Assembly: GCF_030815415.1 (NCBI RefSeq)
Contig: NZ_JAUSWW010000001.1
Location: 7,316,001 to 7,380,000, forward strand
Length of the DNA: 64,000 nt
Direction of reading: 5' to 3'
Source of the DNA: Streptomyces canus
Lineage (GTDB): Bacteria; Actinomycetota; Actinomycetes; Streptomycetales; Streptomycetaceae
Positions 1 through 7,702 of this stretch are shown here, piece by piece. How positions within the stretch are numbered: the stretch's first letter is position 1; every line of letters begins with the position of its first letter. The translations under genes and the position numbers were made by a program. A model generated the notes under the pieces. It had not been told where the DNA came from, did not search any database, and saw nothing but the letters and a program-made list of their open reading frames with translations.

Positions 1-160
1 CGGCGGCGGGGGAGGGGATCTCGGTGTCGACCTTGTCGGTCGACACCTCGAGCAGCGGCTCGTCGGCCTCTACTCGCTCACCCTCGGCCTTCAGCCATCG
101 GGTGACAGTGCCCTCGGTGACGCTCTCGCCGAGCGCCGGAAGGGTTACGGAAACCGCCAT
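1..160 (-). CDS. sucB: Dihydrolipoamide succinyltransferase (E2), N-terminal lipoyl domain, partial
   Basis: Only the first 53 residues lie in the window; the gene continues past the left edge. They read as a biotinyl/lipoyl domain: MAVSVTLPALGESVTEGTV, then ...VEADEPLLEVSTDKVDTEIPSP, with the DKV lysine that carries lipoic acid. This is the swinging-arm domain of the E2 component of a 2-oxoacid dehydrogenase complex. The STDKVDTEIPSP context is typical of Streptomyces SucB/E2 proteins. It lies 67 bp downstream of lpd (E3) on the same strand, so the two are probably co-transcribed. The ATG at 160 is preceded on the minus strand by a GGAGC-like site. Whether it serves the 2-oxoglutarate or pyruvate complex cannot be decided from this fragment. 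Confidence 0.85.
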   Translation of the reverse strand, partial: MAVSVTLPALGESVTEGTVTRWLKAEGERVEADEPLLEVSTDKVDTEIPSPAA

Positions 161-227
161 GGTTTCGGTTGCTCCTTACGAATTGCGGAAGTCTGTGTCG
201 TCGCGAAGTCGCTTCGTCGACCGAGGG

Positions 228-1616
228 TCAGTCGTGAGCGTGCAGCGGCTTGCCGGCCAGTGCCAGGTGAGCCTCGCCGAGCGCCTCGTTCTGCGTCGGG
301 TGGGCGTGGATGAGCTGGGCGACCTCGGCCGGCAGCGCCTCCCAGTTGTAGATCAGCTGGGCTTCGCCGACCTGCTCGCCCATGCGGTCGCCGACCATGT
401 GGACGCCGACCACGGCACCGTCCTTGACCTGGACGAGCTTGATCTCGCCCGCGGTCTGCAGGATCTTGCTCTTGCCGTTGCCCGCCAGGTTGTACTTCAG
501 AGCGACGACCTTGTCCGCACCGTAGATCTCCTTGGCCTTGGCCTCGGTGATACCGACGGAGGCGACCTCCGGGTGGCAGTAGGTCACGCGGGGGACACCG
601 TCGTAGTCGATCGGGACGGCCTTGAGGCCGGCCAGACGCTCCGCCACCAGGATGCCCTCGGCGAAGCCGACGTGCGCGAGCTGGAGGGTCGGGACCAGGT
701 CGCCGACGGCGGAGATGGTGGGGACGTTCGTCCGCATGTACTCGTCGACCAGGACATAGCCGCGGTCCATCGCGACGCCCTGCTCCTCGTAACCGAGACC
801 GGCGGAGACCGGGCCACGGCCGACGGCGACGAGCAGGAGCTCGGCCTCGAACTCCTTGCCGTCGGCGAGGGTGACCTTGACGCCGTCGGCGGTGTACTCG
901 GCCTTCGAGAAGAAGGTGCCCAGGTTGAACTTGATGCCGCGCTTGCGGAACGCGCGCTCAAGAAGCTTGGAGGAGTTCTCGTCCTCGAGCGGGGCGAGGT
1001 GCTTGAGACCCTCGATGATCGTGATGTCGGTGCCGAAGGACTTCCAGGCGGAGGCGAACTCGACGCCGATGACACCGCCGCCGAGGACGATGGCCGACTT
1101 CGGCACGCGGTCCAGGACGAGGGCGTGGTCCGAGGAGATGATGCGGTTGCCGTCGATCTCCAGGCCCGGCAGCGACTTCGGCACGGAGCCGGTCGCGAGG
1201 AGGACGTGGCGGCCCTGGATGCGCTGGCCGTTCACGTCGACCGAGGTGGGGGAGGACAGCCGGCCCTCACCCTCGATGTACGTCACCTTGCGGGAGGCGA
1301 CCAGACCCTGCAGGCCCTTGTAGAGCCCGGAGACCACGCCGTCCTTGTACTTGTGGACCCCGGCGATGTCGATGCCCTCGAAGGTGGCCTTCACGCCGAA
1401 CTGCTCGCTCTCGCGGGCCTGGTCGGCGATCTCGCCCGCGTGCAGCAGGGCCTTGGTGGGGATGCACCCTCGGTGCAGGCAGGTACCGCCGACCTTGTCC
1501 TTCTCGATCAGGGCGACGTCAAGCCCCAGCTGCGCCCCGCGCAGGGCCGCGGCGTAACCGCCACTACCACCGCCGAGGATCACTAGGTCGAAAACGGTGC
1601 TGGCGTCGTTCGCCAC
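228..1616 (-). CDS. lpd: Dihydrolipoamide dehydrogenase (E3)
   Basis: A 462-residue FAD/NAD disulfide oxidoreductase that reoxidises dihydrolipoamide in 2-oxoacid dehydrogenase complexes. The N-terminal FAD motif is LVILGGGSGGYAAALRG. The redox-active disulfide is GGTCLHRGCIPTKAL (CxxxxC). A second Rossmann motif, ILGGGVIGVEFAS, binds NAD, and an FAD-contacting AVGD motif follows. The C-terminal dimer-interface active-site motif is HAHPTQNE. The GTG at 1616 is chosen because GGAGGA lies about 7 nt upstream and the protein then starts MANDASTVFDLV; an in-frame upstream extension has no homology. Length is normal for the family. It sits directly upstream of the E2 gene. Confidence 0.96.
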   Translation of the reverse strand: MANDASTVFDLVILGGGSGGYAAALRGAQLGLDVALIEKDKVGGTCLHRGCIPTKALLHAGEIADQARESEQFGVKATFEGIDIAGVHKYKDGVVSGLYKGLQGLVASRKVTYIEGEGRLSSPTSVDVNGQRIQGRHVLLATGSVPKSLPGLEIDGNRIISSDHALVLDRVPKSAIVLGGGVIGVEFASAWKSFGTDITIIEGLKHLAPLEDENSSKLLERAFRKRGIKFNLGTFFSKAEYTADGVKVTLADGKEFEAELLLVAVGRGPVSAGLGYEEQGVAMDRGYVLVDEYMRTNVPTISAVGDLVPTLQLAHVGFAEGILVAERLAGLKAVPIDYDGVPRVTYCHPEVASVGITEAKAKEIYGADKVVALKYNLAGNGKSKILQTAGEIKLVQVKDGAVVGVHMVGDRMGEQVGEAQLIYNWEALPAEVAQLIHAHPTQNEALGEAHLALAGKPLHAHD

Positions 1617-1788
1617 GTCACGTCCTCCATGCATGTGCGCCGTACGCCGGTCGTCCATGACCGCGCGGCGGCTGGTGTCCGGCCGCTCTTTCTTCGGCCC
1701 TGTGGTGGGGGCCCTGTCCTGCCGAGTGCCATCTTCGCACTTGTCGGAGGAGAACGAGACGCCGGGCCGGGGTGTGAGACACCACACG

Positions 1789-1800
1789 CTCACATGTGAG
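1789..1800. promoter_or_regulatory. Palindrome CTCACATGTGAG in the lpd upstream region
   Basis: A perfect 12-bp palindrome about 170 bp upstream of lpd, embedded among several CTCAC/GTGAG motifs between about 1772 and 1815. This arrangement suggests an operator or activator site, but no regulator is identifiable from the sequence. Confidence 0.3.
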
Positions 1801-1835
1801 GACCTCACTTTGAGGCAGGGGTCACCGTGAGACAC

Positions 1836-2110
1836 CCAGGGGCACGGGGCTGTGCCGACATGCGGCTCCGGCGGCCCTACGGGACACCGACGCCCTTAGG
1901 GGCGCGGGGCTGTGCCGATCTGCGGCTCCGCCGCGCGGGCGCGACCAGCTCCGGGTCCATCGGGGCGTACGGGACACCGACGCCCTTAGGGGCGCGGGGC
2001 TGTGCCGATCTGCGGCTCCGCCGCGCGGGCGCGACCAGCTCCGGGTCCATCGGGGCGTACGGGACACCGACGCCCTTAGGGGCGCGGGGAACTGCGCGAC
2101 CAGCCACCAC
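1836..2110. repeat. 90-bp perfect tandem repeat built from a REP-like intergenic element
   Basis: Two identical 90-bp units (1881-1970 and 1971-2060) are followed by a 29-bp partial unit (2061-2089) and preceded by a degenerate half unit (about 1836-1880). Each unit begins GGGACACCGACGCCC, contains TTAGGGGCGCGGGGCTGTG and TGCGGCTCCGCCGCGCGGGC, and ends CGGGGCGTAC. The core resembles elements near 6069, 16407, 30553 and 32007. The array lies between the starts/ends of lpd and pepA, both on the minus strand. The units have no conserved coding sense. From 1617 to 2159 (543 bp) nothing else but the lpd promoter region is evident. Confidence 0.9.
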
Positions 2111-2159
2111 CGGCCCGCACTCGCCCACGCCCCTAAGCGATCGAGCTCTCAGGCGAACG

Positions 2160-3692
2160 TCACCCCAGGTCACCCGCGGCAGTCAGCTCCGCCAGCCGCA
2201 CCAGCGTCCTGACAGCGGTACCCGTGCCCCCCTTGGGCGTGTACCCGAACGGCCCACCCTCGTTGAACGCCGGACCCGCGATGTCCAGGTGCGCCCACGT
2301 GATGCCCTCACCCACGAACTCCCGCAGGAACAGCCCCGCGACCAGCCCGCCACCCATCCGCTCACCCATGTTCGCGATATCGGCCGTGGGGGAGTCCATC
2401 CCCTTGCGCAGGTGCTCCGGCAGCGGCATCGGCCACGAAGGCTCGCCCACCTCGGCCGCGGCCTCGTACACCGCGGAGCGGAACGCGTCGTCGTTCGCCA
2501 TGATCCCGAACGTCCGGTTGCCCAGCGCCAGCATCATCGCGCCGGTCAGCGTCGCCACGTCGACGATCGCGTCCGGCTTCTCCGCGGAGGCGGCCCACAG
2601 CGCGTCCGCGAGGACCAGCCGCCCCTCGGCGTCGGTGTTGAGCACCTCGACGGTCTTGCCGCTGTACATCCGCAGCACGTCACCGGGGCGCACGGCGGAA
2701 CCCGACGGCATGTTCTCGGCGAGCGCCAGCCACGCGGTGACGTTCACCTCCAGACCGAGCCGAGCGACGGCCACGATGGCGGCGAAGACCGCGGCCGCCC
2801 CGCTCATGTCGCACTTCATCGTCTCGTTGTGACCGGCCGGCTTCAGCGAGATGCCGCCCGAGTCGTACGTGATGCCCTTGCCGACGAGCGCGAGGTGCTT
2901 CTTCGCCTTGGCGGAGGTGTACGACAGCTTCACCAGCCGGGGCGCCGCCGCCGAACCGCCGCCGACGCCCAGGATGCCGCCGTAGCCGCCCTTGAGCAGG
3001 GCCTTCTCGTCGAGCACCTGCACCTTGAGGCCGTGCTCCTTGGCCGCGGCCTGCGCGACGGCCGCGAAGGCCTCCGGGTACAGGTCGTTCGGCGGGGTGT
3101 TGACGAGGTCACGGGCCCGGTTGAGCTCCTCGGTGACCGCGAGGGCACGCTCCACGGCCGCCTTGAACGCCTTGTCGCGGGGCTTGCCGCCGAGGAGGGC
3201 GACCTCGGCGAGGGGCGCCTTGCCGTTCTTCGGGTCCTTGGCGTTCTCCTTGTAGGCGTCGAAGGAGTACGCGCCGAGGAGGGCGCCCTCGGCGATCGCG
3301 CCGGCGTCGGCGGCGTCGGCCAGCGGCAGTGCGAAGGCGGCCTTCTTGGCGCCGGTCAGCACGCGGGCGGCGGCGCCGGCGGCCCGGCGGAGCGCCTCGG
3401 AGTCGAAGGAGGCGTCCTTCTCGGGCTCCGGGCCGAGCCCCACCGCCACCACGAGGGGCGTCTTGAAGCCGGACGGCGCCGGCAGCTTCGTCACCTCGCC
3501 CTCGGCGCCGGAGGCGCCGAGGGTCTCCAGGACGCCGGCGAGGCTGCCGTCGTAGGCCTTGTCCACAGCTTCGGCGCCCGGGGCGACGACAAGGCCCCCG
3601 GCCTTGGACACAGAGCCCTTGGCGACACCGATCACGATCGCGTCGGCCCGCAGGCCGGGCGCCGCGGCGGTGCTGAGAGTGAGAGCAGTCAC
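2160..3692 (-). CDS. pepA: Leucyl aminopeptidase (M17 family)
   Basis: A 510-residue cytosolic two-zinc aminopeptidase that removes N-terminal residues from peptides. The C-terminal catalytic domain carries the family hallmarks: LVGKGITYDSGGISLKP (metal and catalytic Lys region), MKCDMSGAAAVFAAI, and the signature NTDAEGRLVLADAL with metal ligands and the catalytic Arg. The N-terminal 170 residues form the usual variable domain. The GTG start at 3692 gives MTALTLSTAAAPGLRADAIVIGV. No strong ribosome-binding site is visible upstream; a TAGGGT box on the minus strand at 3767-3772 is a possible -10 element. Length and motifs are normal. Confidence 0.95.
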   Translation of the reverse strand: MTALTLSTAAAPGLRADAIVIGVAKGSVSKAGGLVVAPGAEAVDKAYDGSLAGVLETLGASGAEGEVTKLPAPSGFKTPLVVAVGLGPEPEKDASFDSEALRRAAGAAARVLTGAKKAAFALPLADAADAGAIAEGALLGAYSFDAYKENAKDPKNGKAPLAEVALLGGKPRDKAFKAAVERALAVTEELNRARDLVNTPPNDLYPEAFAAVAQAAAKEHGLKVQVLDEKALLKGGYGGILGVGGGSAAAPRLVKLSYTSAKAKKHLALVGKGITYDSGGISLKPAGHNETMKCDMSGAAAVFAAIVAVARLGLEVNVTAWLALAENMPSGSAVRPGDVLRMYSGKTVEVLNTDAEGRLVLADALWAASAEKPDAIVDVATLTGAMMLALGNRTFGIMANDDAFRSAVYEAAAEVGEPSWPMPLPEHLRKGMDSPTADIANMGERMGGGLVAGLFLREFVGEGITWAHLDIAGPAFNEGGPFGYTPKGGTGTAVRTLVRLAELTAAGDLG

Positions 3693-3946
3693 GGTGGTGA
3701 AATCTCGCTTCCGATGTGAAGTTCAGTTGGTCGAGTGTGGGTGGGTCGACCGGGCCCGACAGCCGACCCTAGAACCGTGTCCGGGGGCGGCATCGACCGG
3801 GGCCTTCACCCCGTCGATGAACACCCGGAACGAGCCTACGCGCGTATGGCTGGTTCGCTCATTCCTACGGGCGTTCACCTGTGAGTGGCGTCATGGCCAC
3901 TTCTCAATCCTTACTCCCGGTGAGCTCAGTCACACTCCTCGTGTTC

Positions 3947-3967
3947 CGGTGAGCGCATCGCTCACCG
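3947..3967. promoter_or_regulatory. Perfect 9-bp inverted repeat upstream of the exopolysaccharide locus
   Basis: CGGTGAGCG-CAT-CGCTCACCG is a perfect inverted repeat with a 3-nt centre, 70 bp before the first gene of the polysaccharide cluster. It has no T-tract and lies in the 344-bp gap between divergent pepA and that gene, so it is more likely an operator than a terminator. A similar half-site, CGGTGAGCTCAG, occurs near 3918. Nothing else is recognised in the gap apart from a possible pepA promoter. Confidence 0.4.
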
Positions 3968-4036
3968 CTTTGCATGATTTCCACTGATCATCCTTGGATT
4001 TACCACAAGGGGATCTTCTGGGGGAGGGCACACAGA

Positions 4037-6064
4037 ATGGCGCAGAGTGCGCACAGACGCAGAGGCGCGGCCGCGGTCCTGACCGCCGCCGGGCTACTGG
4101 CGTTGGGGCTCGGAGTGCCGGGCGCGGCGGCAGCGGTGACGCCGCGCATCGATCTCAGAGTGCTGGTCGTGGACAACGGCGACAGCCCCGTCCAGGCCAT
4201 CACCGCCCAGCTGAAGAGCACGGGCATCCCGTACACCACCGTCTCCCTGAACGACGCGAACCGCCCCGCCATCACGGCCGCGTTCCTCAGCGACACGGTC
4301 AACGGCGCGCCCCGGGCCAAGTACCAGGGCGTCGTCCTGCCCAACGAGGCCCCGTTCGGCGCCGGTTCGGCCGAACAGACCGCGCTGGAGACGTACGAGA
4401 AGACGTACGGCATCCCGCAGGTCGACGCCTACACCTGGGCGCACCCGGGCGTCGGTCTGGAGTACAGCAGCTACTCCGGCTCGCTGGACGGACAGGCCGC
4501 GGGCATCACGGCCGCCGGCAAGTCGGGGTACTTCGGCTACCTCGACGGAGCCCTCACCTTCGAGGACAACTCCCCGTCGGTGATGGAGAGTTACGGCTAT
4601 GTGGCCATCCCGGGGGCGGGCTTCACCAGCTATGTCGACACCGCCGTGCCCGGCGGCTCGGGCCGCGGCAGCCTCGTCGGCGAGTACGTCCACGACGGGC
4701 GCCGCGAACTCGTCGTGACCTTCGCGTACAACCAGTACCAGCAGCAGTTCCGGGTCCTGGCCCGCGGCATCGTCGAGTGGCTGACCCAGGGGGTGCACCT
4801 GGGGCAGGCGCGCAACTACTTCGCCGTGCACGTCGACGACGTCTTCGCCCCCGACAGCCGCTGGGACACCGAACACAACTGCACCCCCGGCGACTTCGAC
4901 TGCGCGGGCGGTGACGGCACGGGAACCACGCCGATCCGGATGACCGCCGCCGACGCGGTCCGCGCCGCCCAGTGGCAGCAGGAACAGGGCTTCACGCTCG
5001 ACATGGTCTACAACGCCGGTTCCGGCGAGGAGTGGAAGACCGAGAACGGCGGCACGGACGCCTTCGCCACCCAGCTGCTCGCCGACAAGGCCAAGTACCG
5101 CTGGATCAACCACACGTACACACACAAGTTCCTCGGCTGCGTCCAGGACACCTCCACGGTGCCGTGGAGCTGCGCGAAGAACACCAGCGGCACGACCCAG
5201 TACATGAGCCGGGCCGACATCTCCGCGGAGATCCGCGACAACTACAACTGGGGCGTCTCCAAGGGCCTTCCGCTGACCCGCGCCGAGCTGGTCACCGGCG
5301 AGCACTCGGGCCTGAAGACGCTGCCGCAGCAGCCGAACGACAACCCCAACCTCGCCGGCGCCCTCGCCGACAACGGCATCAAGTGGACCGCCTCCGACAG
5401 CTCCCGTGAACCCGACCAGCGCGAGGTCGGCAGCGGCACCCTCACCGTGCCCCGCTACCCGATGAACGTGTACTACAACGTGGGTACGAACGCCGAGATG
5501 GTCGACGAGTACAACTGGATCTACGCCTCGGCGGCCGACGGCGGCAGCGGCATCTGCGAGAACAACCCGTCCTCCACCTGCCTGGCCGAGCCGCTCGACC
5601 CGGCCACGGGCTACACGTCGTACATCGTCCCCCAGGAGGCCCGCACCGCCCTCGGACACGCCATCAGCAACGACCCGCGCCCGCACTACGCCCACCAGTC
5701 GAACCTGGCCGAGGACCGGACCCTCTACCCGGTCATGAACAAGGTCCTCACCGACTACCGGGCGCTCTTCGCCGACAACACCCCGGTCCAGAACCTCGCC
5801 CAGGCCGCCATCGGCACCGAACTCCAGCGCCGCGCCACCTGGCAGGCCGCGCTGGCCTCCGGCAAGGTCACGGCGTACCGGGTCGGCACGACGGTCACGA
5901 TCACGGCACCGAACGGGACGCAGATCCCGGTGACGGCCCCGGAGGGAACAAAGCAGCAGCTCCTGATCGGCACGACCACCTTCGGTACGGCGTACGCGGG
6001 AAGGCGCTCGGCCTGGACCACGCCGGCGGCCCTGCAGTCCGCGTTGACGCTGAAACTGCCGTAG
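4037..6064 (+). CDS. Secreted polysaccharide deacetylase, Agd3/CE18-like
   Basis: A 675-residue exported protein with a Sec-type signal peptide (MAQSAHRRRG, a hydrophobic stretch, cleavage near GAAAA-VTP). The first ~270 mature residues read as a glycan-recognition/flavodoxin-like region. The catalytic region follows: NYFAVHVDDVFAPDSRWD supplies the Asp pair and INHTYTHKFLGC a His-rich metal motif, as in NodB-type deacetylases and especially the fungal galactosaminogalactan deacetylase Agd3. ATG 4037 is chosen because GGGGGAGGG lies about 10 nt upstream and a canonical signal peptide follows. Inferred role: partial de-N-acetylation of a secreted hexosamine polymer. It heads a locus with PelF-type, spherulin-4 and GH114 genes. 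The fold call is by motif only. Confidence 0.72.
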   Translation: MAQSAHRRRGAAAVLTAAGLLALGLGVPGAAAAVTPRIDLRVLVVDNGDSPVQAITAQLKSTGIPYTTVSLNDANRPAITAAFLSDTVNGAPRAKYQGVVLPNEAPFGAGSAEQTALETYEKTYGIPQVDAYTWAHPGVGLEYSSYSGSLDGQAAGITAAGKSGYFGYLDGALTFEDNSPSVMESYGYVAIPGAGFTSYVDTAVPGGSGRGSLVGEYVHDGRRELVVTFAYNQYQQQFRVLARGIVEWLTQGVHLGQARNYFAVHVDDVFAPDSRWDTEHNCTPGDFDCAGGDGTGTTPIRMTAADAVRAAQWQQEQGFTLDMVYNAGSGEEWKTENGGTDAFATQLLADKAKYRWINHTYTHKFLGCVQDTSTVPWSCAKNTSGTTQYMSRADISAEIRDNYNWGVSKGLPLTRAELVTGEHSGLKTLPQQPNDNPNLAGALADNGIKWTASDSSREPDQREVGSGTLTVPRYPMNVYYNVGTNAEMVDEYNWIYASAADGGSGICENNPSSTCLAEPLDPATGYTSYIVPQEARTALGHAISNDPRPHYAHQSNLAEDRTLYPVMNKVLTDYRALFADNTPVQNLAQAAIGTELQRRATWQAALASGKVTAYRVGTTVTITAPNGTQIPVTAPEGTKQQLLIGTTTFGTAYAGRRSAWTTPAALQSALTLKLP

Positions 6065-6068
6065 AGGG

Positions 6069-6150
6069 GCGCCCCTCAAGGGGCGCGGGGAACTGCGCGA
6101 CCAGCCACAACGAGCCCGCAGCCGGGGTCCGGTCCGCAGTTCCCCCCACA
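6069..6150. repeat. REP-like intergenic element with terminator-like hairpin
   Basis: Begins with the hairpin GCGCCCC-TCAA-GGGGCGC (6069-6086), 4 nt after the stop of the deacetylase gene, and continues GGGGAACTGCGCGACCAGCC, then ACAACGAGCCCGCAG. It belongs to the same family as elements near 1836, 16407, 30553 and 32007. The hairpin could terminate or attenuate transcription inside the polysaccharide locus. Confidence 0.7.
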
Positions 6151-6181
6151 AGATCCGCAAACAGGGGGGAACCGCGCGGCA

Positions 6182-7702
6182 ATGCGCACGGGCCGTCACG
6201 TCACCATGCTCACCGAAGGCACCTATCCACATGTCCACGGCGGCGTCAGCACCTGGTGCGACCAGCTCGTCAAGGGCATGCCGGAGGTCGACTTCCACAT
6301 CCTCTCGCTCACCGGAAGCGGCCGCGAACCCGTGACCTGGGAGCTGCCGCCCAACGTCTACCGCCACACCTCCGTGCCGACCTGGGGCCCGCGCCCCGGC
6401 CGCAAGCACGCCCCGTACGGCAGGGCGCGGCGCCGTTTCATCGACTCCTACGAGCGTTTCCTGCTCTCCTTCCTCGACCCCGAGGCCCCCCGCGACTTCG
6501 GTGAGGCCCTGTACGAGCTGGCCGAACTCGCCCGCGACGGAAGCCTGTCGGCCGCACTGCGCACGGAGTCGGCGCTGCGCTCGCTGATGTGGATATGGAC
6601 GATGCCGCACCTGGCGACGGCCGCGGCCCGCCCCACGGTCCACGACGCGCTCACCGCGACGGACCTGCTGGAACATGCCCTGCGCCCGCTGGGTGTCCGC
6701 ATCCCCGAGGACTCGGTGGCACACGCGGTGAGCAGCGGCCTGGCCACCCTGCCCGCCCTCGCCGCCCACCGACTGGACGGCGTACCGTTCCTCCTCACCG
6801 AGCACGGCATCTACCTGCGCGAGCGCTACCTCGGCTACCGCTCGGACGCCCAACGCTGGCCCGTGAAGGCGTTCATGCTCGGCTTCTACCGCGAGCTCAA
6901 CTCCCTCGGCTACCGGGCCGCCGACCTCATCACCCCCTGCAACCAGTACAACCGCCGCTGGGAGGAGCGCGGCGGCGCCGACGCCGACAAGATCCGCACG
7001 GTCTACAACGGCGTCGACCCCGCCGCCTTCCCGCACGCGGGACCCGAACCCGAGGTCCCGACCCTCACCTGGTGTGGCCGCGTCGACCCCATCAAGGACC
7101 TGGAGACCCTGATCCGCTCCTACGCCATGGTCCGCGCCGAGATGCCGGAGACCCGGCTCAGACTCTTCGGCCCGGTCCCGCCCGGCGGCGAGGAGTACAA
7201 GACCCGGCTGGAGAAGCTCGCCGCCGAACTCGGCGTCACCGACGGCCTCACCTTCGAGGGCCGCGTCAGCGAGGTCTGGCGGGCCTACGCGGCCGGCCAT
7301 GTGGTCATGCTCTCCTCCATCTCCGAGGGCTTCCCGTTCTCCATCATCGAGGCCATGTCCTGCGGCCGTACGACGGTGTCGACGGACGTCGGGGGAGTGA
7401 GCGAGGCGGTCGGCGACACCGGTCTGGTGGTGCCCCCGCGTGAGCCGGAGAAGCTGGCGGCAGCGGCCCTGACCCTGCTCAGGAACGACGAACGGCGCCT
7501 GAAACTGGGCGAGTTGGCGCGGCAGAGAGTGATCGACCGCTTCACGCTGCGCCGCTCCGTGGACAATTTCCGGACGATCTACCAGGAGCTCGCGGGTATG
7601 CCCGAGGTGTACGAGCCCACGCTCGAGACCGTCGCCGACTGGACCCTCGAACTGCGCGACCCCTGGTACGCCGCGGTCGCGACGGACGGGACCGGCTGGT
7701 GA
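6182..7702 (+). CDS. pelF: PelF-type glycosyltransferase (GT4)
   Basis: A 506-residue cytosolic GT-B glycosyltransferase. The N-terminal region matches the PelF-specific domain (TEGTYPHVHGGVSTWCDQLV, LTEHGIYLRERYLGYR). The C-terminal GT4 half has NGVDPAAF, GRVDPIKDLETLIRSY and the nucleotide-sugar EX7E-like motif in EGFPFSIIEAMSCG, then TDVGGVSEAVGDTGLVVPP. PelF is the polymerising transferase of the Pel exopolysaccharide system, using UDP-GalNAc. The ATG at 6182 has a GGGGGGA site about 11 nt upstream. Its stop overlaps the next gene by 4 bp. The symbol reflects family resemblance; the substrate in this organism is an inference. Confidence 0.85.
   Translation: MRTGRHVTMLTEGTYPHVHGGVSTWCDQLVKGMPEVDFHILSLTGSGREPVTWELPPNVYRHTSVPTWGPRPGRKHAPYGRARRRFIDSYERFLLSFLDPEAPRDFGEALYELAELARDGSLSAALRTESALRSLMWIWTMPHLATAAARPTVHDALTATDLLEHALRPLGVRIPEDSVAHAVSSGLATLPALAAHRLDGVPFLLTEHGIYLRERYLGYRSDAQRWPVKAFMLGFYRELNSLGYRAADLITPCNQYNRRWEERGGADADKIRTVYNGVDPAAFPHAGPEPEVPTLTWCGRVDPIKDLETLIRSYAMVRAEMPETRLRLFGPVPPGGEEYKTRLEKLAAELGVTDGLTFEGRVSEVWRAYAAGHVVMLSSISEGFPFSIIEAMSCGRTTVSTDVGGVSEAVGDTGLVVPPREPEKLAAAALTLLRNDERRLKLGELARQRVIDRFTLRRSVDNFRTIYQELAGMPEVYEPTLETVADWTLELRDPWYAAVATDGTGW

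Noticed and set aside
24..1586. A 520-codon plus-strand frame antisense to lpd
   Set aside because: Shadow of lpd, with Asp/Leu/Val/Gly-rich composition and no domain.
1881..2089. CRISPR-like repeats
   Set aside because: The units are directly abutting 90-bp tandem copies with no spacers.
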